Assembly: GCA_029260655.1 (NCBI GenBank)
Contig: JAJDCU010000034.1
Span: forward strand, 1 to 64,000
Direction of reading: 5' to 3'
DNA from: Phycisphaeraceae bacterium
GTDB lineage: Bacteria > Planctomycetota > Phycisphaerae > Phycisphaerales > Phycisphaeraceae
DNA: 64,000 nt
Within the stretch, counting starts at the first letter, position 1; every line of letters starts with the position of its first letter. A program made the position numbers and the translations under genes. Below the pieces are notes generated by a model, which saw nothing but the letters and a program-made list of their open reading frames with translations, searched no databases and was not told the DNA's origin. Shown here piece after piece: positions 9,624 through 18,597 of the stretch.

Positions 9624-9694
9624 GGCTAACCCCTGGGTCACGTGCCTCTATCATCATACGTCCTAACGCGGCCTCATTTTGCCACGATGGGCCC

Positions 9695-9745
9695 TTGACA
9701 CCCACGCCCGCTGCTAAGACACTACAGGGGTTCACAAGGAGGTGA
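9695..9745 (+). promoter_or_regulatory. promoter -35 and strong Shine-Dalgarno of the TetR gene
   Basis: A perfect TTGACA lies at 9695-9700; a matching -10 is not clear. AAGGAGGTGA at 9736-9745 is a near-ideal ribosome binding site six bases from the TTG at 9749, and so favours TTG over the ATG at 9758. Confidence 0.5.
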
Positions 9746-9748
9746 ACC

Positions 9749-10339
9749 TTGACGACTATGGTTGATGGACCAACACTCGCCCCTTCAAAGAGCCAGCCTG
9801 AGCTGCGCGGCAAAGCCGAGCGCGGCATTTCACCTACCACCACGGAATCTTCGGCACCGGCCCCTACGCCGACCGTTAAGACGCCGGCCGTCCACCTTAG
9901 CCGGGCACAGATCCTTCACGCCACCGCGATCTGTCTGGCCGAGGTCGGCTACGACGGGACGACGATCCGGCGGATCGCCAAGCAGCTTAACTGCGCGGTC
10001 GGGTCGATCTACCGCTACTTCGAGGACAAGCGCTCGCTGCTGGACGCGGTGACCCAGGCGCGGTTCGAGCCGGTCGCCCAGGTGGCCGAGGTGTCGGCCG
10101 AGCGTTCGGCGGCGCTGTACGCCCACGCGGCGGCGGACGAGCCCCAGCAGTACCGACTGATGTTCTGGCTCGCCAGTGTCGGTCGGCCCGACGGCGTGCC
10201 CGGTGTGCCCGCGGTGATACAACAGATCATCGAAGTCTGGGCCAGGCAGATGGGCGACCGCCGAAAGGCCGAGCGGTTCTGGGCTCAACTGCACGGGCGG
10301 ATCATGCTCGGCGAGGCCGGCGCGACGCAGCCCGGCTAA
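9749..10339 (+). CDS. TetR-family transcriptional regulator
   Basis: The protein has a disordered Pro/Thr-rich N-terminus of about 45 residues. Then follows a TetR DNA-binding domain: SRAQILHATAICLAEVGYDG...TTIRRIAKQLNCAVGSIYRYFEDKRSLLDAV, with the helix-turn-helix typical of the family. The remaining 90 residues are the ligand domain, with no recognisable ligand. The TTG start is chosen because of the ideal Shine-Dalgarno spacing. Its stop codon overlaps the -10 of ispE. Confidence 0.85.
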   Translation: MTTMVDGPTLAPSKSQPELRGKAERGISPTTTESSAPAPTPTVKTPAVHLSRAQILHATAICLAEVGYDGTTIRRIAKQLNCAVGSIYRYFEDKRSLLDAVTQARFEPVAQVAEVSAERSAALYAHAAADEPQQYRLMFWLASVGRPDGVPGVPAVIQQIIEVWARQMGDRRKAERFWAQLHGRIMLGEAGATQPG

Positions 10340-10342
10340 ACT
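10337..10342 (+). promoter_or_regulatory. -10 element of ispE, leaderless type
   Basis: TAAACT, which includes the stop codon of the TetR gene, lies exactly six bases upstream of the ispE ATG. Confidence 0.45.
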
Positions 10343-10348
10343 GTATCC

Positions 10349-11251
10349 ATGCCGCGCGACGCTCTTACCATCCTATGCCCGGCGAAAGTCAACCTGGCGC
10401 TGTCTGTCGGACCGCCACGAGTTGAAGATGGCCTGCACGAAATCTGTAGCTGGATGATCACGGTCGGCGTCTGCGATACGCTGACACTCGCGCGATCCAC
10501 GGAGGGCGACAGCTCGTTCGATATCCGTTGGGCCGACGAAGCGCCGCTGCCGCAAACCGTTGATTGGCCTTTGTCATCGGACCTGGCGTATCGCGCACAC
10601 GCGCTGATGCAGGAGCATGTGCGTCAAGCGTTGCCCGTGAGTGTTCAGGTTCACAAAGCGATCCCCGCGGGTGCCGGGCTCGGCGGCGGATCAAGCGACG
10701 CGGCGGGGATGCTCACCGGGTTGAATCAATTGTTTTCGCTTGGCCTCAAAGACGAAACACTGGTCCGACTCGGCCTGCAATTGGGAAGCGATGTCGCGTT
10801 CATGGTCTGGGCGAAACTGAACAACGGGCCGGCTATTGTTTCCGGTATAGGTGAACGGATTAAGTCCGCGCAGGCTGTGAAGATGATCCACCTTGTGCTG
10901 ATCCTGCCGCCGGTTCAATGTGCAACGTCAGAGGTATATCGGGCGTTTGATCAGATGCCGGTCAAACCCGGTTTCGACGAAGAGCGTGTCCGATCCCTGG
11001 CTGAGGCATCGCCGCTAGAAATCAGCTCGCTGTTTAACGATCTGACCGAAGCCGCTTTCATGGTCCAGCCAACTCTTCGAGAGATGCGAGATCAGGTGCA
11101 GGAAGCAGCCGGGATGCCTGTCCATATCTCAGGATCGGGGTCCGCGATGTTTATCGTGATTACAACCCCGGATGAGGGAGAGGCGTTATCCAAGACCATC
11201 ACGGATCGGACCGGGCTCGCAGCCATCTGGGGCGGGGTTTCCCCGCGTTAG
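10349..11251 (+). CDS. ispE: 4-diphosphocytidyl-2-C-methyl-D-erythritol kinase
   Basis: GHMP-family kinase of the MEP isoprenoid pathway. CPAKVNLALSVGPPR matches the N-terminal motif. IPAGAGLGGGSSDAAGML is the ATP-binding glycine-rich loop. SGSGSAMFIV near residue 260 is the third GHMP motif. The 300-residue length is typical. It converges on the next gene with 16 bases between the stops. Confidence 0.93.
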   Translation: MPRDALTILCPAKVNLALSVGPPRVEDGLHEICSWMITVGVCDTLTLARSTEGDSSFDIRWADEAPLPQTVDWPLSSDLAYRAHALMQEHVRQALPVSVQVHKAIPAGAGLGGGSSDAAGMLTGLNQLFSLGLKDETLVRLGLQLGSDVAFMVWAKLNNGPAIVSGIGERIKSAQAVKMIHLVLILPPVQCATSEVYRAFDQMPVKPGFDEERVRSLAEASPLEISSLFNDLTEAAFMVQPTLREMRDQVQEAAGMPVHISGSGSAMFIVITTPDEGEALSKTITDRTGLAAIWGGVSPR

Positions 11252-11267
11252 GCAAGCGCACCGGGCG

Positions 11268-13553
11268 TCACCTCGGCGTGTCCTCGCCGCCGATCCGGGC
11301 TTCTATCCTGCGGCGCTCGGGCTTGGGCAACCGCATCTGAGGGTCCAGGTAGAAGCCGTCGCTGATCTTCAGGGCCTTGCGGTACAGGTCTTCAGCAGCG
11401 TCGAAGGCGCCGAGTTGCCAGAGCGTGTCCGCCAGGCGAATGTGGTCGTTCAGTCCGCTTGGGCTCAGCTCGACCGCCCGGCGAAGCGGCATTTCTGCGC
11501 GGCGAAGCCAGGCGCGGTCGGAGGTGATCTGATACCCACCTAAAAACGAAGCCCCGCGCCGACGCGCCGCGCCCAAACCGGTGAGGCCTGAACGCTCGGC
11601 TCGGTCCAACACGGCTTGCACCTGCTCCAACACGGCCTGGGCCTCGTCTGGTCTTGCATTGGCAAAAAGCGCCGACGCGGCATCCTGGCGCAGTTGCACC
11701 TGCCAGCGCAGGGTGGTCGGGTCGTTGCCGATGATGAGGGCCGCCTGATCCAACTCGGCGATGGCCGTCCGCAAGCCCGACTGACTCAGCGCGGCGCTGG
11801 CCGAAGCCAGACGGGCCTGATGGCGGGCGACAGGCTCGGCGTGAGCGAACGCAAGGACGAAAGTTAACGCGAGCAGGCCGACGGCGGGGAGGTATCTGAC
11901 GGGCCGACTTTTCGTCGCGGCAGCCGGGGCCCGATCGCTTGAGCACGCAGAAGCCAGCCCCACGATGACCCACACAAAGGCCACGGACGAATCCCAGAAG
12001 AAGGTCATCTCGATCTGCGCATGCAGGAGCACCAGCGCCGCCGCGAGCATCGCGCCGAGGTTCACCCACGCAGGCGAACCCGATACGAGCGGGTAGACCA
12101 CATAGGCGGACAAACCGATGAATCCCAGCGTCCCGACCAGCCAGAGGATGGCCGTGGGCGCATACAACCCTGGGTATTGCACAAAGAGTTGGATGCCGAA
12201 CACTATGGAGCCCAGCAGCGCGAATAATCTGACAGGCGGTGCACGTGATATGACCGGCGGTGCTCGGCTAGACGTGGCAAATTCATCGCCGCCGTCACAA
12301 CACACCCCCACCCCCGCACGCCACAACCACCACAACAGCAGCACGCCCCACGCACACCCGCCCAAGCCAAGCATCACGGCGAAGTCGACCAGGACATTGT
12401 GTGTGCTGGTGACAACCTCGGGGCTGATCGGGTTGCGGACCGCTTCATAGTTCTGCTTGAACGCCGCGGGGCCGACGCCCAGAACGATCCGTGACGGCTG
12501 GTCTTGCAGCAATCGGGCCGCGCCTTGCCAGTAATGAAAACGAAACAGCAGGCTGCGCTCGCCTTCGAAAGTGTCAGGCGGGCCCAGCGCGCCGCGGACC
12601 AGCACCGCCGTGATCCCGGCTATCACAAGCAGCATGCAACACGTCGGGATCAGCCTGCGCCACTTGCCGCCCAGCCATTTCGCCCCAAGAACGCATACAC
12701 CCAGCCCCAAAACTGCGCAGAACGCCAACACCGCGCCTTTGGATTGCGTCAGCACGAGCGTCCACCCGCCGATCAACAGGGCCCCACCACCTAGGAGCAC
12801 ACGGACAAGCGTGGCTTTGCTTCGCAGCCCCCCTACCCCGGCAACCAAGGCAAGTACCGTAAGCGTGGCGACGATCGATCCCAGGACATTGGACATGCCC
12901 ACGGCCCCGATGACGTCTCTGCCTTCCAGTCGCGTGACATACTTGGTGTGCTCGGCGGAGCCGGGCTCGAACCCGCGTGCGGCTAATGCCTGGCTTTCCG
13001 TGCTGTGGAAAGTTTCGACGGTTGCGGGGTGCTCGACGTAGGCGTACCAGGCGGCCTGAAGAAATAGCGGCAGTGTCAAGGCGATCAACCCCGCAAGGAT
13101 CAGCCGCTTGGCGCGTGCGAACCGCCCGAGGTGCGCTACCGCCAAGCCCAGTGACGCGGCCGCGATCCACGCCCCGCCGTGCAGCCGGCTTTCGAGGTGG
13201 CCGGGCATGTGGATCAGGCAGGAAACGGCCCCCACCGTGAAAAGGATGCAGGCCCCCCACCGCACCTTTGCGCCGGCCCAAAGGGACACGGCCAACACCC
13301 ACGCGGCGATCAGCACCGACGCGACCGCCAGCCACATCGACCCCGCGGGGCCGAAGCTGATCTCGGGGATGACCTCATAGGGCGCTAAGCTGCGCGGGTC
13401 TACATGGAAGTACAGCGCCCGCGTGAAGACCACCGCCAGCGGCAACATCACCGGGACCAGCATCAGCAGCGCCGACAGCTCGATCAGTTTGCCGCGCAGA
13501 CCGTTGACATGATCGTGAGCGAGAGCGTGCGGTGTGGTCGCCTTGTCTGGCAT
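11268..13553 (-). CDS. O-antigen ligase-like membrane protein with C-terminal TPR region
   Basis: The 761-residue inner-membrane protein has about a dozen hydrophobic segments over residues 20-560. A periplasmic-loop region contains RFHYWQGAARLLQDQP and GVGPAAFKQNY...TSTHNVLVDFAVMLG, the pattern of Wzy/WaaL O-antigen ligase and polymerase proteins. Residues 590-750 form helical repeats, including AFDAAEDLYRKALKIS, a TPR-like unit. The role is probably glycan polymerisation or ligation at the cell surface. TAAGAT sits six bases before the ATG. Confidence 0.8.
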   Translation of the reverse strand: MPDKATTPHALAHDHVNGLRGKLIELSALLMLVPVMLPLAVVFTRALYFHVDPRSLAPYEVIPEISFGPAGSMWLAVASVLIAAWVLAVSLWAGAKVRWGACILFTVGAVSCLIHMPGHLESRLHGGAWIAAASLGLAVAHLGRFARAKRLILAGLIALTLPLFLQAAWYAYVEHPATVETFHSTESQALAARGFEPGSAEHTKYVTRLEGRDVIGAVGMSNVLGSIVATLTVLALVAGVGGLRSKATLVRVLLGGGALLIGGWTLVLTQSKGAVLAFCAVLGLGVCVLGAKWLGGKWRRLIPTCCMLLVIAGITAVLVRGALGPPDTFEGERSLLFRFHYWQGAARLLQDQPSRIVLGVGPAAFKQNYEAVRNPISPEVVTSTHNVLVDFAVMLGLGGCAWGVLLLWWLWRAGVGVCCDGGDEFATSSRAPPVISRAPPVRLFALLGSIVFGIQLFVQYPGLYAPTAILWLVGTLGFIGLSAYVVYPLVSGSPAWVNLGAMLAAALVLLHAQIEMTFFWDSSVAFVWVIVGLASACSSDRAPAAATKSRPVRYLPAVGLLALTFVLAFAHAEPVARHQARLASASAALSQSGLRTAIAELDQAALIIGNDPTTLRWQVQLRQDAASALFANARPDEAQAVLEQVQAVLDRAERSGLTGLGAARRRGASFLGGYQITSDRAWLRRAEMPLRRAVELSPSGLNDHIRLADTLWQLGAFDAAEDLYRKALKISDGFYLDPQMRLPKPERRRIEARIGGEDTPR

Positions 13554-13559
13554 GAATGC

Positions 13560-13565
13560 ATCTTA
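13560..13565 (-). promoter_or_regulatory. -10 element of the O-antigen ligase-like gene, leaderless type
   Basis: TAAGAT on the minus strand ends exactly six bases before the ATG (13551-13553). Confidence 0.4.
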
Positions 13566-13700
13566 CCCAAGCCTGCGGTGGCGCGCCCCGTGGGCCGTGT
13601 CATTACGGCCTTGGCTGGGCATCCCACGGCTAAACCCACCTAAAAGTGAATCGTGACGGTCATGCTACTCAGTCACCTTCAGATTTAAGCAGGGGCGCAT

Positions 13701-13737
13701 AAAAACCCCCCTCGGGTGGTGGGGTTCCCGAGGGGGA
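13701..13737 (-). terminator. intrinsic terminator of nrdJ
   Basis: Read on the minus strand, CCCCCTCGGG (13736-13727) pairs perfectly with CCCGAGGGGG (13716-13707) around a ten-base loop. GTTTTT follows. It lies about 145 bases after the nrdJ stop. Confidence 0.8.
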
Positions 13738-13786
13738 GGAGGGAGAAGGAAGAGTCGTGGTCGGCCTCGCCGTAAGGCGAATCGCG

Positions 13787-13891
13787 TCATGCGTCGGCCG
13801 AGATCAGTCCGTTGTTGTCCCCTTCAAAGAGGTAGATTGAGACATCCCACTTCTTAATACTTCCTTCCTGGTACGGGCTAATTAGCTGCAC
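13787..13891 (-). CDS. possible 34-residue ORF overlapping the nrdJ end
   Basis: A GTG-started frame overlaps the last codons of nrdJ and ends at a TGA before the terminator. Its middle, KKWDVSIYLFEGDNNGLI, looks protein-like, but no good Shine-Dalgarno is visible and I do not recognise it. It could be a coupled small protein or chance. Confidence 0.15.
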   Translation of the reverse strand: MQLISPYQEGSIKKWDVSIYLFEGDNNGLISADA

Positions 13892-16800
13892 CCCATTGAG
13901 GCGCCACAGTTCAGGCACTTGTAACACGTGCCGTTACGTACGGTGATGGTTCCACAGGCATCACACGCCGGTGCGTCGGCCTGCATCTGGCTCATCGCGC
14001 TGATCAGGGCCGAGCGCTGGCTCTCGGTAAGCGGCTGGGTCGCCACGGCCGTGGACGAAGCCGCCGGCGCCATGGCCTGGCCCGTGCCCGCTAACTCATG
14101 GGCCTCGGCCTTGCCGTGACCATGCCCGTTACCGTTGCCATTTCCGTTGCCGTTGCCATGGCCCGCCTCGGCCACGCTTTCGACCGGGGCACGGTCGGCC
14201 GGCTTAGGCTCGGGCTTGGGGCGCGCCGGGGCGTTGGCGGCGCGGTACCCGGGGACAAACTCCATCCCAAGCCAGCGGAAGATGTAGTCCACCAGGCTCT
14301 TGGCGAAGGGGATCTCCGGGTTGTGCGTGATCCCCGCCGGCTCGAACCGCTGATGCGTAAACTTGTTGACCAGCGACTCGATCGGCACGCCGTACTGAAG
14401 CGCGACGCTGATCGCCGTGCCCAGTGAATCCATCAGCCCGCCGATGGTCGAGCCCTCCTTGGCCATGGTGATGAACAGCTCGCCGGGGTTGCCTTCCACG
14501 TAGAGCCCGACGGTGAGGTAGCCCTCGTGCCCGGCGACGTTGAACTTGTGCGTCTTGCCCATCCGTGTGTCCGGCAACCGGCGACGCAGGGGACGCTCGA
14601 CGATCCGCTCGATGATCTTTTCAACCGGCTGACGGTCAGCCACCTCCGCGGCGGCCTCCGCCACGGCCGAGACCTCGGCGGTGACTTCCTGTTTCGCAGC
14701 CTCGATGGCCTCTTCGTCTTCGACACCGTCATCGGCATCGACCTTGTTCGAAAGCACCTGGCTGAGCTTGCAGCCGTCGCGGTACAGGGCGTTGGCCTTG
14801 AGACCAAGCTCCCAGCTCAGGCGGTAGGCGTCCTTGATGTCCTGCACATCCGCGGTGCTCGGCAGGTTGATCGTCTTGCTGATCGCGCCTGAGATAAACG
14901 GCTGTGCCGCGGCCATCATCTGGATGTGACCCCGCGAGTGGATCAGCCGCTTGCCGGTCGGGCCGCAGGTGCTGGCGCAGTCGAACACCGCCAGGTGCTC
15001 ATCCTTAAGATGCGGCGCGCCCTCGACGGTCTGGGTGCCGCAGACGACCCGGTTCAGTGCCGTGATCTGCGGCTTGGTCAGCCCAAGGGCCGTGAGCAGG
15101 TCGAACCCGGGCTTGTCGGCCTGATCGGTCATGCCCAGCCGCTTAATCGCATTCTCGCCCAGCGTCCAGGGGTTGAAAGCATGCGACAACTCGAAAACCG
15201 TCGGCAGCGCGTCGATGACCTTCTGCAAGTCGGCGTCGAGTAGACCGTGATCCTTGAGGAAGCGGTCGAAGGTCTTGCCGCCGAGGGTTGGTGCCCCTTC
15301 CTCGCCCTCGCCCCCGGATCCGCCCCCGGATGTTCCCCCGGCCCCTGGCATCGGCACGTCCAGATGCAACGCACCCATGACGTAGACCATGATGTCCTTG
15401 GCCTGTTGCTTCTCGTAGCCCAGCGCCTCCAGCGCGGCCCGAAGCGACTGGTTGGCGATCTTGAAATACCCGCCGCCTGCGAGCTTCTTGAACTTCACCA
15501 GCGCGAAGTCCGGCTCGACCCCGGTCGTGTCGCAGTCCATCAGCAGCCCGATCGTCCCGGTCGGCGCGATCACCGTGGTCTGTGCGTTGCGGAACCCGTG
15601 CTCCTGGCCCAGCCTAAGCGCGCTATCCCAGGCGATCCGTGCCCGGTCGATCAACTCCCGGCCGTTGGCGAGCTTGCCGATGTGCTCTTCGCCCTGATCA
15701 AGTGCGTCGGCGTTGATCGGGACGGGCTTGATCTCCAGGCCCTCGTAGACCCCCAGGTCGGTGTCGTCGGTCAACTCCAGGTCGCGCGGTACGCCGTAGG
15801 CCGCCCGGCGGTGGTTGCGGATCACACGCAGCATGTGCTTGCGGTTCTTCTGATACCCGGGGAACGCGCCCATCTGCTCGGCCATCACCGCGCTGGTCGT
15901 GTAGCTCTGACCGGTCAGGATCGCGCTGAGCGACCCGCAAACGGCCCGGCCTCGGTCCGAGTCGTAGGGGATGCCCGCCTGCATCAGCATCGCGCCCATG
16001 TTCGCAAAACCAAGCCCAAGCGTTCGGTACTGGTAGCTCAGCTCCGCGATCTCCTGCGACGGGAACTGCGCCATCAGCACGCTGATCTCCAGCACGATCG
16101 TCCAGAGGTTCACCGCGTGCTCGTACCCGGCCCAGTCGAAGACGCGCCGCTTGGGGTCGTAGAACTTGAGCATGTTCAACGACGCCAGGTTGCAGGCCGT
16201 GTTATCCAGGAACATGTACTCGCTGCACGGGTTGCTCGCGTTGATCCGCCCGGACTCCGGGCAGGTGTGCCACTGGTTGATCGTCGTGTCGTACTGCACC
16301 CCGGGGTCGGCGCAGCGCCAGGCCGCGTACCCGATCTGATCCCACAGCGCCCGGGCGTTGATGCTCTTGCCAAGCTCACCGTCGGTCCGGCGCATCAGGT
16401 CCCACTGCCCGTCGGAATCCAGCGCGTTGAAGAAGCTGTTGGGCATCCGCACGGAGTTGTTCGAGTTCTGCCCGCTGACGGTCAGATAGGCCTCGCCGTT
16501 GAAATCGTAGTCGAGCTCCATCCCCAGCTTCTCGGCGGTTTCCTTCTGTTCGCCGGGCAGGTGCTTGAGCCCCTCGACCAGGGCGGCGACCTTGATCTCC
16601 TCGCGCACCTTCCAGTTGACGAACTTCTCGATGTCCGGGTGGTCCAGGTCCAGGCACACCATCTTGGCGGCCCGGCGGGTCGTGCCGCCGGATTTGATTG
16701 CTCCGGCGGCACGGTCCCCGATCTTCAGCCAACTCATCAGACCGGAACTCTTTCCACCGCCCGAAAGCGGTTCGCACTCTCCTCGGAGCTTGGAGAAGTT

Positions 16801-17451
16801 AGTTCCGGTCCCTGAGCCATACTTAAAAAGGCGCGCCTCACGTACCCATAGGTCCATGATACCGCCGGGGCTGACCAGGTCGTCCTGGACGGATTGAATA
16901 AAACAGGCGTGCGGCTGCGGGTGCGCGTACGCATCCTCCGAGAGCCGCGTAGCGCCTGTTGTGGGATCGGTGTAGTAGTGGCCCTGCGCCGGGCCGTTGA
17001 TGCCGTACGCCCAGTTCAAACCGGTGTTGAACCACTGCGGGCTGTTCGGCGCCGCCATCTGGTGCAGCAGCATGTGGCAGAGTTCATCGTAGAACGCCTG
17101 CCCGTCCTCTTCGGTATTGAAGTACCCGTGCTCCTGGCCCCAGTGACGCCAGCAGCCGGCCAGCCGGTGGATCACCTGCCTGGCCGAGCGCTCCGGCCCG
17201 GTAACGACGCGGCCGCCCTCGTCCTTGAGAACGGCCCCGTCATCGCCGGTTTGAGGCACCCCTGCCTTTCGAAAATACTTGCTCACCATGATGTCCGTCG
17301 CCAACTGCGACCAACCCTCCGGGACCTCGGCGTCGTTCATCTCGAACACCACCGACCCGTCCAGGTTCGCAATCCGGCTCGAACGCCTGGTCCACTGAAC
17401 CGTGGAAAAAACGTCCGTGTCCTTCTTCGTGTAGCGACGATCAATCTTCAT
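13882..17451 (-). CDS. nrdJ: vitamin B12-dependent ribonucleotide reductase, class II
   Basis: Makes deoxyribonucleotides using adenosylcobalamin. The 1189-residue protein has the class II core (SPQWFNTGLNWAYG, NPCSEYMFLDNTACNLASLN, TGTIGLLMDCDTTG) and a C-terminal domain with DTRMGKTHKFNVAGHEGYLTVG. It ends in a zinc-ribbon, CDACGTITVRNGTCYKCLNCG. Two low-complexity linkers stand out: a Gly/Ser insert near residue 700 encoded by a 12-bp tandem repeat (15311-15346), and a GNGNGNGHGHGK stretch before the zinc ribbon. GAGGAAG lies upstream of the ATG. No cobalamin riboswitch motif is visible in the 165 bases upstream. Confidence 0.96.
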   Translation of the reverse strand: MKIDRRYTKKDTDVFSTVQWTRRSSRIANLDGSVVFEMNDAEVPEGWSQLATDIMVSKYFRKAGVPQTGDDGAVLKDEGGRVVTGPERSARQVIHRLAGCWRHWGQEHGYFNTEEDGQAFYDELCHMLLHQMAAPNSPQWFNTGLNWAYGINGPAQGHYYTDPTTGATRLSEDAYAHPQPHACFIQSVQDDLVSPGGIMDLWVREARLFKYGSGTGTNFSKLRGECEPLSGGGKSSGLMSWLKIGDRAAGAIKSGGTTRRAAKMVCLDLDHPDIEKFVNWKVREEIKVAALVEGLKHLPGEQKETAEKLGMELDYDFNGEAYLTVSGQNSNNSVRMPNSFFNALDSDGQWDLMRRTDGELGKSINARALWDQIGYAAWRCADPGVQYDTTINQWHTCPESGRINASNPCSEYMFLDNTACNLASLNMLKFYDPKRRVFDWAGYEHAVNLWTIVLEISVLMAQFPSQEIAELSYQYRTLGLGFANMGAMLMQAGIPYDSDRGRAVCGSLSAILTGQSYTTSAVMAEQMGAFPGYQKNRKHMLRVIRNHRRAAYGVPRDLELTDDTDLGVYEGLEIKPVPINADALDQGEEHIGKLANGRELIDRARIAWDSALRLGQEHGFRNAQTTVIAPTGTIGLLMDCDTTGVEPDFALVKFKKLAGGGYFKIANQSLRAALEALGYEKQQAKDIMVYVMGALHLDVPMPGAGGTSGGGSGGEGEEGAPTLGGKTFDRFLKDHGLLDADLQKVIDALPTVFELSHAFNPWTLGENAIKRLGMTDQADKPGFDLLTALGLTKPQITALNRVVCGTQTVEGAPHLKDEHLAVFDCASTCGPTGKRLIHSRGHIQMMAAAQPFISGAISKTINLPSTADVQDIKDAYRLSWELGLKANALYRDGCKLSQVLSNKVDADDGVEDEEAIEAAKQEVTAEVSAVAEAAAEVADRQPVEKIIERIVERPLRRRLPDTRMGKTHKFNVAGHEGYLTVGLYVEGNPGELFITMAKEGSTIGGLMDSLGTAISVALQYGVPIESLVNKFTHQRFEPAGITHNPEIPFAKSLVDYIFRWLGMEFVPGYRAANAPARPKPEPKPADRAPVESVAEAGHGNGNGNGNGNGHGHGKAEAHELAGTGQAMAPAASSTAVATQPLTESQRSALISAMSQMQADAPACDACGTITVRNGTCYKCLNCGASMGCS
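15311..15346 (-). repeat. 12-bp tandem repeat inside nrdJ
   Basis: Three 12-base units on the plus strand, CCCCCGGATCCG, CCCCCGGATGTT and CCCCCGGCCCCT, encode a Gly/Ser-rich linker on the minus strand. The same unit occurs inside nrnA and ribF. Confidence 0.75.
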
Positions 17452-17616
17452 AATGCTGTGACTTCCTCGGCCGTCCGTGGCCTGAATACACGCCGTCTCC
17501 GACGCAAATAATGGTTACGTAAGTGTCCGGCGGTGTCCGTTGGCCGCCTGGAATAATTCAGCTTATTTTTCTACCAACTCAACCGGTTCGTAATACCTTT
17601 TCAGGCCTCTGACTAC

Positions 17617-17775
17617 CTAGCCCTTCTTTGGACGACCGGCACCTTCCTTTGTGTTTGGCCGAGAAATCGGTGTTGAGGGCGTAGCCACAGGCTTTGTAGG
17701 AGCATGCCCCTTAGTTAGTCCTTTGTTCCCCGAGGTCGACCGCGAAGATTGATTGGCCGATGGTGCTTTAGACAT
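17617..17775 (-). CDS. small basic Ser/Thr/Pro-rich protein
   Basis: A 52-residue protein beginning MSKAPSANQSSRS, low in complexity and basic, ending GAGRPKKG. AAGGAG lies seven bases before the ATG at 17775. The start overlaps the end of the DUF6338-like gene by eight bases, so translation is probably coupled. I do not recognise a family; short basic, proline-rich partners behind DUF6338 genes fit what I recall of that family. It lies in an AT-rich block unlike its surroundings. Confidence 0.6.
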   Translation of the reverse strand: MSKAPSANQSSRSTSGNKGLTKGHAPTKPVATPSTPISRPNTKEGAGRPKKG

Positions 17776-18397
17776 CTGCTTCTCCTTTAACGTTAAAGAA
17801 TTCAATGCGCTTTACATGACTCTGTGGGATCCACATCCCCTGAGATCGCTCATCTACAACCAAAGAGCCATTGTCTTGTTCATAAAACATTGCCTCTAAA
17901 TACAGATCACGTTCATCATTTACTGTGGATGCCAATGACTCTGGGTTATACAAACCAAAGACAGTCACGCCGTCATCACATAACACACTTACAAGGCACC
18001 CTTGCACTCGGGCAAATGCTTTATCCCACGCAGTTTCTGCTGTGTATAGTGATGGCAAATTGAGTTTATTGAGTTGGATACGAATCCACTGTGCCCTCTT
18101 AATTTTGCCTGAACCAAAACCAAGCACACAAGGGATGATTAATAGTGCCGATATTGCTTTGCATGAATTAGTAAATGTCCAATTATTTGCGATAATTAGG
18201 CCCGAGTCTGTCGTGAGTAGTGGAAAAGTTACTGCTAACGCAATACCGGAATACGCCACATAGCGGATTATTCTCTCTCGCTCAGCAATTCGGAATTGCG
18301 GGGCAACCCAATGCTCAACACGCGTCCAGACATACCCTGGAACTACAAATGCTAGTAGTGCTAGAACGAGTTCGGGTTGGATATCAAAGCCAGTCAT
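17768..18397 (-). CDS. DUF6338-like membrane protein
   Basis: A 209-residue protein with N-terminal membrane segments (LVLALLAFVVPGYVWTRVE at 10-28, then two more between about 45 and 100) and a cytoplasmic C-terminal half. The latter ends LYLEAMFYEQDNG...QGMWIPQSHVKRIEFF, the pattern I associate with DUF6338. Function is unknown. It is the third gene in a four-gene minus-strand cluster between dcd and nrdJ with lower GC than the flanks, which suggests transfer. Confidence 0.6.
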   Translation of the reverse strand: MTGFDIQPELVLALLAFVVPGYVWTRVEHWVAPQFRIAERERIIRYVAYSGIALAVTFPLLTTDSGLIIANNWTFTNSCKAISALLIIPCVLGFGSGKIKRAQWIRIQLNKLNLPSLYTAETAWDKAFARVQGCLVSVLCDDGVTVFGLYNPESLASTVNDERDLYLEAMFYEQDNGSLVVDERSQGMWIPQSHVKRIEFFNVKGEADV

Positions 18398-18428
18398 AAT
18401 AGTGGTGGTTCAGGATTAAAGCAGTCGT

Positions 18429-18554
18429 CTATTTGCCCTTTTTCTTACCGCTTTTCTTAGTAGCTTCACTAACGGTTGTGCGTGGATTACGCTTTGCCTT
18501 TGCCTTCGTGACATATTTTCCAGTAATCGCACTTCTGTGCTTTTTCTTTGCCAT
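18429..18554 (-). CDS. 41-residue lysine-rich small protein
   Basis: A short gene encoding a protein that starts MAKKKHRSAITGKYVTKAKA and continues RNPRTTVSEATKKSG. The pattern S-A-x-T-G-x-Y/F-V then P-x-T-T-V-x-E marks a widespread small bacterial protein family of unknown function. AGGAG lies about eight bases before the ATG. It sits between the zinc-ribbon gene and the DUF6338-like gene in the AT-rich cluster. Confidence 0.7.
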   Translation of the reverse strand: MAKKKHRSAITGKYVTKAKAKRNPRTTVSEATKKSGKKKGK

Positions 18555-18597
18555 CACAATGCTCCTATCTCGCTGAATCCACGATTTGAAGTCGTAT

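Noticed and set aside
15247-15400. CRISPR-like periodicity at the 12-bp repeats
   Set aside because: Units are contiguous without spacers and are translated as a linker.
15247-16815. 522-codon plus-strand ORF
   Set aside because: Shadow of nrdJ on the opposite strand, His/Arg/Val-rich without any motif.
17452-17616. Cobalamin riboswitch in front of nrdJ
   Set aside because: Looked for because the enzyme uses B12, but no B12-box-like sequence is visible in the 165-base leader.
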